DNA from: Palsa-459 sp963841965 | GTDB lineage: Bacteria > Actinomycetota > Acidimicrobiia > Acidimicrobiales > RAAP-2 | Direction: 5' to 3' | Length of the DNA stretch: 64,000 bases | Assembly (NCBI GenBank): GCA_963841965.1 | Contig: CAWJES010000001.1 | Span: 372,001-436,000 of the forward strand | Shown here: positions 25,635 to 33,210 of the stretch, one piece after another | Layout: each line of letters begins with the position of its first letter | How positions within the stretch are numbered: position 1 is the first letter of the stretch | Made by a program: the position numbers and the translations under genes | The notes under the pieces: generated by a model | Seen by the model: only the letters and a program-made list of their open reading frames with translations | Database searches by the model: none | Told to the model about the DNA's origin: nothing

Positions 25635-26972
25635 ATGACCAATCCGGCAAAGAAATCGTCCATCGGGGTGGTCGCTGCATTGAGCATCGGAGTTGGCGCC
25701 ATGGTCGGCGCAGGTATCTTTTCGGTCCTCGGGGTGGTGGCGGGCCTCGCCGGTTCCGCCACGCCGATCTCCTTCGTGATTGGCGGGGTCGTGGCCGGTC
25801 TCGCCGCCTACAGTTATGTCGCACTCGCCAAGACTTTCCCCAGCGTCGGGGGCTCGGTCACCTTCATCGTTCGCGGCTTCGGCGAGGGCGCGGTCTCGGG
25901 AACGTTCAACCTTTTCCAGTACTTCAGCTACATCATCACGATCGCCCTCTACGCCACCGCGTTCGCCGCCTACGCCAACACCTTCATCGGTCTCCCCTCG
26001 AAGACCTGGGCGGTGGGTGTGGTCCTCGCGTTCATGGCGGTCAACTTTCTCGGTAGCCGGATCATGGGTCGAGCCGAGTCGGCCATCGTGATCCTCAAGG
26101 TGGCCATCCTCGTCGTCTTCATCGTCGCCGCCTACGTCGCGCTCAGCAGACACGATCTAAGCCGGCTGTCACCTTCATCGTGGCCGGGTCCCGTCGGAAT
26201 ACTGACCGGGGCCGGAGTCGTCTTCGTTGGCTACGAGGGCTTCGGACTGATCACCAATGCCGCGGCAAACATGGCCAAGCCGGCGATTGAACTGCCGCGC
26301 GCCATCTACGGCAGCGTCGCCATTGTGATTGTGCTCTACGTGTTGATCAGCACCGGCGTGGTGACCAACGTGCCCCTCGCCTCGCTCAGAGGACTCGGGG
26401 ACTCGGCCTTGGCGGTGGCGGCCCGACCGTCGCTCGGCCAGGCCGGCTTCCGGTTGATCGCCATCGCGGCGCTGCTCTCCACGGCGTCAGCGGTGAACGC
26501 CACTCTTTTCGGCTCGACGAATATTGCCTACCAGATCGCCAAGAATGGAGGTCTCCCGCCGGGCTTCGATCGCAAGCTCTGGGGTCGTGACGTGGAGGGG
26601 CTCTTCATCACCTCGGGCCTGGTCCTCGTGTTTGTCTTGGTCTTCCCCCTCAGCGCCGTTGCCTCCATGGGCAGCGCCGGGTTCCTCCTCGTGTATGCAG
26701 CGGTCAGCATCGGTCATCTCAGGATCCGAGATCAGACCGGCGCCAAGGCGTGGCCGGTCGTGGCATCGGTCGTCACGTGCTTGTCCCTCTTTGCGGTTCT
26801 CTTCTACAACATGGTCAGCACGGCGCAGTCCTCTGCCATTGCGCTGGGCGTCACCCTCGCCGCAAGCTTCCTCGTCGAGACGGTGTATCGCCGAGCAACG
26901 GGGCGAACGTTCAAGAAGATCCTAAAACAGAGCGGCCAACTTCCCAGGGCCGCGACCCGTACCAACGAATGA
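25635..26972 (+). CDS. APC superfamily amino acid permease
   Basis: This is a 445-residue permease with about 12 membrane helices. Helix 1 holds the APC substrate motif GVGAMVGAGIFSVLG, and KTFPSVGGSVTFIVRGFG after helix 2 is characteristic. Helix 6 has VGYEGFGLITNAAANM followed by PRAIYGSVAIVIVLYVLIS. It probably imports or exchanges amino acids or amines by proton symport. The gene is cargo of the integrated element, and its base composition is closer to the chromosome than that of its right-hand neighbours. Confidence 0.9.
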   Translation: MTNPAKKSSIGVVAALSIGVGAMVGAGIFSVLGVVAGLAGSATPISFVIGGVVAGLAAYSYVALAKTFPSVGGSVTFIVRGFGEGAVSGTFNLFQYFSYIITIALYATAFAAYANTFIGLPSKTWAVGVVLAFMAVNFLGSRIMGRAESAIVILKVAILVVFIVAAYVALSRHDLSRLSPSSWPGPVGILTGAGVVFVGYEGFGLITNAAANMAKPAIELPRAIYGSVAIVIVLYVLISTGVVTNVPLASLRGLGDSALAVAARPSLGQAGFRLIAIAALLSTASAVNATLFGSTNIAYQIAKNGGLPPGFDRKLWGRDVEGLFITSGLVLVFVLVFPLSAVASMGSAGFLLVYAAVSIGHLRIRDQTGAKAWPVVASVVTCLSLFAVLFYNMVSTAQSSAIALGVTLAASFLVETVYRRATGRTFKKILKQSGQLPRAATRTNE

Positions 26973-27327
26973 TCGGCTTCTCGACCACGCACAGATCGGT
27001 GTCGATCCAACGGATCGCACCGGTGATAGCGATGGTCGTGGCGGCACTTGCGTTGGTATCACAATCGAGTTCGAACTAGCGAATGAAATGGAGTTGGTCA
27101 CGAGCAACGTCGAACAAGAATCGAACAGAGTCACTCGACTGCTTCTGCGCTTCCTGTTCGACGAGCGGCGTGGCACTCACGGGTAACACTCCGTCTTCGG
27201 AGCGCTGCCACGACCTGGACACTTCGATTCGTTGTCTTCATATCGTGATCCATGGTGCGGCTAGTGATTCATCAGTCATGCCGCCGTACGGGTCTGCTGA
27301 AGGTTCAGTTGCCACCGGTTTTGTCCT
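26973..27327. other. Intergenic stretch between permease and IS remnant
   Basis: No supported gene. The sequence is less GC-rich than the core and probably represents a junction between cargo modules. Confidence 0.4.
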
Positions 27328-27714
27328 TCAGGCAGCTTGCTCGTCTCGGTTGGTGAACGCCAGCTCGAACGCTCCCTCGCGGTCGCTCGGGACGTCGAGC
27401 ACCACGGGGCCGATGTTGGTGTTGACCGTCTTTCTCGTCGTCCCGTTGCGCAAGTTGCCGCTGCCGCGCCCGGCCGGATCCCCGGGCTCGTAGCCCAGGT
27501 GCTCGGTCATCTCCCCGTTGAGTGCGGCTTCGAGGACCGACTTGGTGACATTGGTGAGGAATCCCTCGGGACCCACCAGGTCCACACCCTCCTCGCGGGC
27601 CCTTGCCACGAGCTGCTCGGCGAGGACCTGCTCGGCGGACCGGTCGTCGAAGACGACTTCGCGACCCGGCGGCTCCTCGGGGTCTATGTTGCGCTTGGTG
27701 CCAATTCTTGCCAT
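27328..27714 (-). pseudogene. IS256-family transposase, N-terminal remnant
   Basis: Residues 1-117 match the N-terminal domain of IS256/mutator transposases (SVLEAALNGEMTEHLGYE, PAGRGSGNLRNGTTRKTV, GPVVLDVPSDREGAFE). Homology stops at about 27364 and the frame ends 11 codons later. A complete transposase has about 400 residues, so the catalytic DDE domain is absent. ATG at 27714 with AAAGGA upstream. Confidence 0.87.
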
Positions 27715-27793
27715 GCGTAATCCTTTCTCTCACGGGCGGCTCTCGCCCGGGACGTAAGGATCACGTCACTTACACAGAATTTCTGACACACCC
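27364..27793 (-). mobile_element. Truncated IS256-family element, one end only
   Basis: The transposase start is preceded by an IS256-type terminal sequence: the minus strand reads GTCAGAAATTCTGTGTAAG at about 27768-27786, close to known ends of the family. The opposite end is missing at the breakpoint near 27364. It is a dead insertion sequence inside the element. Confidence 0.7.
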
Positions 27794-27822
27794 AGTTCTG
27801 GTGGTGCTATCCATTTGAAGCT

Positions 27823-28539
27823 TCACCGCGAGAAGTGTCGACTCGACCGATTCAGTTTGTCCATACCAAAGTGCATTTCCTCTCGCATACCGACCCTAAT
27901 TGATTCAATTTCCCGTATCTTCATAATCGCCCCAATGCACTCTTCAGTACCGCCGATGAACGCCCATCTGAGGTCCGTATCTGATCCAAAACACCATGCG
28001 AGATCATTGGGCCACCAAAGATCAGGCACCTTCATATATCCATCTGCCCTGAATTCTCTCCATAAGTCAACTCCACCGCGATAGATCAAATAGTTTCTAT
28101 TTCCAATATCAATATCTAACTCGGGCCTTCTTCTGATAAAGTGGCTGACGCTTCTATAGCCAGACCAAAGCCCAACGAATGCATCCTCAGGGCAAGACGT
28201 ATGGGCCGCGAGAGACTCACTGAGACTTAACATCTGCCGGTCCGTCAACGTATCCCCAACTTCGTCGTCCGAGATGCCAGCGCTCCGCGGCCCCCCGTAG
28301 AGAATTCCTTCGACTTCCATTTGCCCATGAGCAACTGCGCCAGTCATGTTCGCAACTGCTTGCCAGCTCAGAGATGGCTCATCATCTCTCTGCAGTGCAC
28401 TGCCATCCGGCTTGCGCTGAAACGGGAAAAACACGCGGAGATAGGATTCAAATCCTGATGGGACCCTCATCGATACGTCAAACGCACCGACCGAGAGTCG
28501 ACCTGTAATTGCATTCACCGAATCCAAGATATCCGCCAT
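27823..28539 (-). CDS. Hypothetical protein with LWWPNDLAWC motif
   Basis: This is a 238-residue soluble protein, clearly more AT-rich than the rest of the window. Distinct features are YLIYRGGVDLW, VPDLWWPNDLAWCFGSDTD and WAFIGGTEECIGAIM. The pattern P-x-LWWP-x-D-x-AWC resembles an unnamed family I recall from actinobacteria, with no known function. ATG at 28539. It lies in the foreign part of the element between the IS remnant and small broken frames, and is best regarded as accessory cargo. Confidence 0.7.
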   Translation of the reverse strand: MADILDSVNAITGRLSVGAFDVSMRVPSGFESYLRVFFPFQRKPDGSALQRDDEPSLSWQAVANMTGAVAHGQMEVEGILYGGPRSAGISDDEVGDTLTDRQMLSLSESLAAHTSCPEDAFVGLWSGYRSVSHFIRRRPELDIDIGNRNYLIYRGGVDLWREFRADGYMKVPDLWWPNDLAWCFGSDTDLRWAFIGGTEECIGAIMKIREIESIRVGMREEMHFGMDKLNRSSRHFSR

Positions 28540-28600
28540 ATGTACCGTTCCAATACTTAAGTCTTAAGAAGAGGAGCCCTCATTTTGTCTCACACTTGTG

Positions 28601-29001
28601 TTATGTCGAGCAATTTAGTTTCTTCGTTGAGCTAACACCTTCACCGACTCCGTAGATCTTCTGGCCATTGTCCACGACGTACTCATTCATCATAATACCA
28701 AACCACTCAGTCTCAATATTGCCCGTGCACGCTTCTGCCGCATTGACACTGAATTTCTCTCTATTGTGTACGACCTTCAATCCTGAAGTACTTTGAAAGT
28801 ACCCGAATCCAAATGCTGCCGCTTTGTAGAGTGAAACCTGGAGAGCGAGATTCCACACGACTTCACATGCTGAATCTGTTTAGCAGTGAGTGAGGATGAT
28901 TCGAGAGCAGCCCAGTAGTCGGCCACCGCATCATCAAACTTCAGTTCTGGCGTCATCGCGAGCAAACTCTCCCCCTGTGATCGTTGATTCACGTTGGCCA
29001 T
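28601..29001 (-). CDS. Two overlapping small AT-rich frames, possibly one broken gene
   Basis: A 74-residue frame (29001-28777) starts with an ATG overlapping the end of the integrase gene by 13 bases and reads TPELKFDDAVADYWAALESS. An 85-residue frame (28858-28601) overlaps it in another phase. Neither has a recognised domain. The overlap and shared composition suggest one ancestral gene with a frameshift, but two small genes are possible. Confidence 0.4.
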
Positions 29002-30131
29002 AGAACCGTGTTCATGACGCTCGCTGCGACTTCCCTGTCTGGATCGAGGATGTGTCCGTACACGTCAGCAGTCATCCGAATTGACGAGTGTCCGAGGACC
29101 TCACTCACGACTTGCAGTTTGACTCCGCTCGCAAGCATCAAACTCGCGGAAGAATGCCGCAGTTCATGCAGATGCCAGTCGCCAAGACCCGCCTGGGCGC
29201 AGAGTCCCTTGAATTCCCGTAGGAGATTCCTCGGGTCAATCGGCGTCCCGAGTCTTGTCGTGAAAATGAACCCCGAGTTGATCCACGCTGAACCGTAGTA
29301 GTCCTTGTCCTCCGCAAGTATCTGCTTCTGAGACGCCAGCAGCGTCACCATGCGACCGGGAAGGTTGACGGACCGACGGCTCCGCGCGGTCTTGGTGTCA
29401 GCCGTGATGAGCGATCCTCCTTCACGCTTCAGCTGGCGGTGAATCTTGAGGACACTGGACTTCGCGTCAAAGTCCTTCCACATGAGACCAAGCACCTCTC
29501 CCCTTCGAAGCCCGGTCGACAGCATCAGCGAATAGAGCGCCTCGTGCCGGTGGCCCTCAAGCGCATGGAGAAATCTTCGAGCCTGCTCGGGAGTCAACGT
29601 TCTGCCCTCACTTCTGACCATCCGTGGAGGTCGAGCGAGCGACGCGACGTTGCGATTGATGATTCCCCATCGGATCCCCTGGTCGATGGCTTGCGCAAGG
29701 ACCGAGCGAATCCGCCGAACGGTCGAGGTTGACAGTCCGCTGTCGAGCTTCTTCGAGAGAAGTCGGTCGACATCCGCAGGCATCAGGTCTGCGAGCTTCT
29801 TCCTACCAAGCGTGGGCAGGATGTGGTTGGTCGAAATGCTGTGGTAGTTCTCGGCGGCGCTCGGTGCGACCTGGTGGCGCAAGATGTCCTCGTACCAGCG
29901 CTCCAAGAGCTGGCCAACCGTGATCAGCGTGTCGGGCGCAGGCTGCCCCTCATCAACCTGCCGCTGGAGCTTCTTCAGCTTCTGGACCACCGCCTGGCGG
30001 TTGGTCGCGCTCACGGTCTTGCGGATGGGCCGACCGTTTGCCTCGTAGCCGACGAGCGCCACCCCGAGCCACCGTCCATCCGAGGAGCGCTGATAAACCG
30101 AGCCTTCGTTGTTGCCTCGGCGACTCGTCAT
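28989..30131 (-). CDS. int: Tyrosine recombinase / phage-type integrase
   Basis: This is a 380-residue integrase. The N-terminal arm-binding domain (about 1-65) is followed by a SAM-like core-binding domain (about 70-165) and the catalytic domain. Catalytic residues are R209 in STGLRRGE, K247 in TKTARSRR, H322 and R325 in HLHELRHSSAS, H348 in LGHSS and the nucleophile Y358 in TADVYGH, so it appears fully active. It lies 109 bases from tRNA-Val with its 5' end towards the tRNA, and an arm-type repeat overlaps its promoter region, which allows self-control. It should catalyse recombination within the 46-bp core. Confidence 0.95.
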   Translation of the reverse strand: MTSRRGNNEGSVYQRSSDGRWLGVALVGYEANGRPIRKTVSATNRQAVVQKLKKLQRQVDEGQPAPDTLITVGQLLERWYEDILRHQVAPSAAENYHSISTNHILPTLGRKKLADLMPADVDRLLSKKLDSGLSTSTVRRIRSVLAQAIDQGIRWGIINRNVASLARPPRMVRSEGRTLTPEQARRFLHALEGHRHEALYSLMLSTGLRRGEVLGLMWKDFDAKSSVLKIHRQLKREGGSLITADTKTARSRRSVNLPGRMVTLLASQKQILAEDKDYYGSAWINSGFIFTTRLGTPIDPRNLLREFKGLCAQAGLGDWHLHELRHSSASLMLASGVKLQVVSEVLGHSSIRMTADVYGHILDPDREVAASVMNTVLWPT

Positions 30132-30138
30132 CAGACCC

Positions 30139-30168
30139 TCCGAAATATTTGCTGACGGATTTGCTGAC
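30139..30168. promoter_or_regulatory. Right arm-type integrase sites
   Basis: These 30 bases are identical to 22379-22408 and include two GCTGAC motifs 12 bases apart (30151 and 30163). They lie 8 bases upstream of the integrase ATG, so integrase or excisionase binding here would also affect int expression. Confidence 0.6.
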
Positions 30169-30239
30169 AGACGCTACTTTGGTGGTGTCACCTTGAGAGA
30201 GTCACCCCTCCGATATCCCTTCTGATCAGGGATTTCGAA

Positions 30240-30316
30240 TGGTGGGCCGTACAGGACTTGAACCTGTGACCCCTTGCGTGTCATGCAAGTGCGCTACCAG
30301 ACTGCGCTAACGGCCC
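30240..30316 (-). tRNA. tRNA-Val (GAC), element attachment site
   Basis: On the minus strand the gene folds into a full cloverleaf. The acceptor GGGCCGT pairs with ACGGCCC, the anticodon stem CTTGC/GCAAG holds loop ATGACAC with anticodon GAC, and the T arm is ACAGG-TTCAAGT-CCTGT. The CCA end is encoded (30240-30242). The 3' half from 30286 downwards is the right copy of the 46-bp attachment repeat, supplied by the element after integration. Confidence 0.95.
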
Positions 30317-30361
30317 GCTCAACCAATCTACCACCACCGCGAGAAATCCCCCACGGTGTCT

Positions 30362-31117
30362 CTAGGGCTCGAACAGCCGTAACTCGCCAGTCGTCGCAAC
30401 TTCTTTCAGGAAGGGCCAGGAACCCTCTCTTGGGTCAAGTGGCCTTCTTCCCCTGGACACCCGATACGCCGAAAGGGACTCACACCACTGTCTGTGCCAG
30501 GTCACTTGGGCTTCGTAGAGGGAGGGGAGATCCATGTTCCTCAGATCCTCGAATCGAGATACCTGCGCGCGAAGGACCTCGACCGCTGCCGTTGCATCAC
30601 CGGAAGCCGTGTGCATCTGGCTCTTGACGCCGTAGTGCTCGCACAGGGCGGTCAATGTACGGACGGGACGACTCTTGAAGTTCTGGTCGAAGGCTCGGTC
30701 GATCACGAGCACATCGATGGCCGGTCCGCACCAGCCAGATGTCGCGAGCGAATCGGAAGAGCGCAGCCTCCTCATGCACCGATCGATCATGGTGAGGTCG
30801 TAAGAAAGGTTTGCGCCGACGATCGGAGTATTGAGCTCGGACAGCTCACGTAGCCTCCTCGAGACATGGCCAATCCCTTCCGAGATCGTGGTCGCACCGA
30901 TATCAGACAACCGCGCTTTGTTCAGCCCGTGTACTTGAGCCGCACCCGGTGAGATCGATCGGGACGGCATGATCCAGCCCTCATCGATGTCGGTCAGCGT
31001 TCCGAACTCGAACTCTGCGAACGCAAAGGAGACAGGCTCATCCATCTCACGATCCAGACCTGTGGTCTCCAGATCGAATCCCACGATCGTTCCATCGAAC
31101 CACGGCGTCGCGCCCAT
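30362..31117 (-). CDS. DEDDh 3'-5' exonuclease (DnaQ / RNase T-like)
   Basis: This is a 251-residue exonuclease with the DEDDh acid cluster: VGFDLETTGLD (D, E), NLSYDLTMID (D) and HTASGDATAAVEVL (H and last D). The first motif starts 13 residues from the N-terminus, so the domain is complete. About 70 residues follow it. Proteins of this type trim DNA or RNA 3' ends; some are proofreading subunits. It lies just outside the integrated element, on the other side of tRNA-Val, in core chromosome. Confidence 0.9.
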   Translation of the reverse strand: MGATPWFDGTIVGFDLETTGLDREMDEPVSFAFAEFEFGTLTDIDEGWIMPSRSISPGAAQVHGLNKARLSDIGATTISEGIGHVSRRLRELSELNTPIVGANLSYDLTMIDRCMRRLRSSDSLATSGWCGPAIDVLVIDRAFDQNFKSRPVRTLTALCEHYGVKSQMHTASGDATAAVEVLRAQVSRFEDLRNMDLPSLYEAQVTWHRQWCESLSAYRVSRGRRPLDPREGSWPFLKEVATTGELRLFEP

Positions 31118-31196
31118 CTCTTGAGCATTGCATGACCAAGGGTTCCTATACTCCGTCGGTGGATCTCACAATGCGCCATGACTCGGACCTCGCCGG

Positions 31197-32042
31197 TCAG
31201 GATGCCTCACGCGTCGGCGGCTTGCTTCCCGCTAACAGCACCACCCCAATAAGAGCGAATGCGAGTCCAATGAGCGCCGGCGCGAGTCGACTGTTGCCGC
31301 TCGAGAGCTTCTCGTCAAAAATGGTGACCCCGAACACCACGCTGCCAAACAGCGTCACCGCGTTCGACGAAGCCATGGCAGGAGCAAGAACACCGGTCTT
31401 GAGCGCTGACTGCTGCAAGACAAATCCGGCCACGGCAGAGACGATCAGGACGTAGACGGTCCAGCTGTGGACGATCGCGACCAGCCCGCCCCCGAGTACC
31501 GACATGAACTCCTTCGTCACTGACGCCTGGAGCGCGAAGCCGACGCCCGCAGCGGATCCGAAGTACAGCGCTCGCTGTGCGCCAGCGTGACGGCGCCCGA
31601 TCCGAGCAAGCACCACGACGACAACGATGGCCGACGTGCAGGCGGACCACCAGGCGGCGGCACCGGGCATCGCGGTGCCGTGTTGGGGATGACCCACTGA
31701 AAGGAAGAGGACAATCCCGAAGATCATCGCTGCTGCCCCGAAGATGACCCGCCGGTCAATCTGCTGATGTGTGATGCGAGCACCGATTGGCAGCGCGATG
31801 ACCAAGCTCAAGGCCGTCAACGACTGCACGACAACCAGCGAACCCCGGTCAAGAGCCGCGGCTTGCAGGACCCATCCGCTCACCTGCAATGTGCCGCCGG
31901 CGATCCAGACCGGTCGTTTCAGAATCTGCGAGAGGAAGCGTGGGTCGTCACCCGACGCGGGCGCTTCGAGCGTCCCCTTTTGCTGCAGGACGCTCCCGAA
32001 GGCGAAGGAAACCGCCGCTAGCAGTGCAAGCAGGTAGGGCAT
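31197..32042 (-). CDS. DMT superfamily transporter
   Basis: This is a 281-residue membrane protein with about nine or ten helices of the drug/metabolite transporter type. It begins MPYLLALLAAVSFAFGSVLQ and has two related halves (QSLTALSLVIALPIGARITHQ and SSNAVTLFGSVVFGVTIFDE). It resembles a subgroup near magnesium transporter NIPA and EamA-like exporters; the substrate is unknown. The ATG at 32042 gives the expected N-terminus. Confidence 0.82.
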   Translation of the reverse strand: MPYLLALLAAVSFAFGSVLQQKGTLEAPASGDDPRFLSQILKRPVWIAGGTLQVSGWVLQAAALDRGSLVVVQSLTALSLVIALPIGARITHQQIDRRVIFGAAAMIFGIVLFLSVGHPQHGTAMPGAAAWWSACTSAIVVVVVLARIGRRHAGAQRALYFGSAAGVGFALQASVTKEFMSVLGGGLVAIVHSWTVYVLIVSAVAGFVLQQSALKTGVLAPAMASSNAVTLFGSVVFGVTIFDEKLSSGNSRLAPALIGLAFALIGVVLLAGSKPPTREAS

Positions 32043-32145
32043 CAGACGTTCGCTGGAAGTCCTACATCCTGCCCTCGCCACCTACTGCCGGTCGCGCCTT
32101 TGCGGGTGTCGTAACCCTGATTGCCTCGCATTGGGCGTTCAGGAC

Positions 32146-32541
32146 TCAACCAAGGACCTTTGCCTTGGCCTTTTCGTAATCAGCATCATTGAGCGCACCG
32201 CTCGCATGGAGCTGTGCCAACTTTGCAAGTTCGTCGGCGGTCGAAACTGGCCCCGCAGCCTGCCGAACGTACTGGTCGAAGTCTTGGCGATGGCTCTGCG
32301 CCTCGTCGAAGCTCCGCTTTTGCATGCTGTCCCCCCGGGCGATGAAGTAGATGAAGACGCCGAGGAATGGAAGGATGAGGACGAAGAACGCCCACAGAGC
32401 CTTCGCCCATCCACTCAGATCGTGGCTTCGGAAGATATCAACGAAGACGTAGATGAGCAGCCAGATCCAGAAGACCCACAAGGCAATCCAAAGAATCGTC
32501 CAGAACAGGTCAAGCAACGGATAGGTGTAGGCAGCAAGCAT
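32146..32541 (-). CDS. PLDc_N - SHOCT membrane protein
   Basis: This is a 131-residue protein. Two helices at about 8-35 and 48-68 form a PLDc_N (phospholipase D-nuclease N-terminal) module, VFVDIFRSHDLSGWAKALW with LPFLGVFIYFIARG. A C-terminal SHOCT motif follows (ADELAKLAQLHASGALNDADYEKAKAKVL). The ATG at 32541 follows AGGAGG. This combination is common in actinobacteria; SHOCT is thought to mediate protein contacts, and no enzymatic part is present. Confidence 0.88.
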   Translation of the reverse strand: MLAAYTYPLLDLFWTILWIALWVFWIWLLIYVFVDIFRSHDLSGWAKALWAFFVLILPFLGVFIYFIARGDSMQKRSFDEAQSHRQDFDQYVRQAAGPVSTADELAKLAQLHASGALNDADYEKAKAKVLG

Positions 32542-32867
32542 GCTCGTCAGCCTCCTTCATCGGCGTGTCCACCTCGCCAACGACCTGCTCGACAACCGCC
32601 CGGGTTCTTGGTCATTGACAAACCGGACTCCAAAGCAATGCTAGCGGCACTGTGCCTCGGCCTTCGGTACCTACGGAAGGTCCCGCGACTGGGGTCGCTG
32701 CGCGCTGCGCGCATTCACGATTTCGTCCGCAGCGGCGAACTCCGGAGTGTTCGCCTGTCCCGCTCCAGGACGAGATCATGTGTCATCAACCCGCGACAGC
32801 CACGCGATGAACAGTGGACCCGTGTGGTCGTGACTTCTCGACTTCATCTTTGAACTACGAAAACACT
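32542..32867. other. Intergenic stretch, no gene seen
   Basis: No supported coding region. It separates the SHOCT gene from tRNA-Cys. Confidence 0.45.
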
Positions 32868-32942
32868 TGGAGGCGGCGCCCGGATTCGAACCGGGGTACG
32901 GGGCTTTGCAGGCCCCTGCCTAAACCACTCGGCCACGCCGCC
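32868..32942 (-). tRNA. tRNA-Cys (GCA)
   Basis: On the minus strand the acceptor GGCGGCG pairs with CGCCGCC, the anticodon stem GGGGC/GCCCC holds loop CTGCAAA with anticodon GCA, and the T arm CCCCGG-TTCGAAT-CCGGG is standard. Discriminator T and an encoded CCA end complete the gene. Confidence 0.96.
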
Positions 32943-32981
32943 GGAAGGAGCGAGCCTACCTGCACGGGGTCCATGTCCCGG

Positions 32982-33179
32982 TCAGCGGCTACGCGAGACC
33001 ACCAATCGGACGACGAGGTAGAGCACGGCGAAGAGGATCGCGATCTTGAGAATCCACCACACGATGCCCTCGAGTGCGCCGAGCAGGAAGATCAGGACGG
33101 ACGCTGCCGCGATCACCAGAACCACCGCGACGATCACGTCGAGGAGGGCCCTGCTCGTCGACTCCTTGCTCTTCGACAA
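32982..33179 (-). CDS. Small two-helix membrane protein
   Basis: This is a 65-residue protein with a short basic start (SKSKESTSRA) and two hydrophobic helices (about 13-32 and 40-60), ending in RLVVSRSR. The TTG at 33179 is preferred because GAGAGGAGGT lies five bases before it; a longer start at 33242 lacks this. It is divergent from glnD with only 31 bases between starts. Function unknown. Confidence 0.7.
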   Translation of the reverse strand: MSKSKESTSRALLDVIVAVVLVIAAASVLIFLLGALEGIVWWILKIAILFAVLYLVVRLVVSRSR

Positions 33180-33210
33180 GGTGGACCTCCTCTCCTCTTC
33201 CGATGCTACG

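Larger units (their letters stand above)
22240..30286. mobile_element. About 8-kb integrative element in tRNA-Val(GAC)
   Basis: A 46-bp perfect direct repeat (22240-22285 and 30241-30286) bounds the element. The right copy is the 3' half of an intact tRNA-Val gene from the anticodon loop to the CCA end, the usual target of tyrosine integrases. The integrase gene lies directly inside the tRNA end, an excisionase-like gene is present, and a 30-bp block carrying GCTGAC motifs occurs just inside both ends. Cargo includes an AbiEi/AbiEii-like pair, a small gene overlapping xis, an APC permease, an IS256 remnant and AT-richer unknown genes. No replication or conjugation genes are seen, so it would depend on help to transfer. 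Confidence 0.88.

Noticed and set aside
32640..32780. GC-rich inverted segments before tRNA-Cys
   Set aside because: Short imperfect arms of the sort expected by chance at this GC content.
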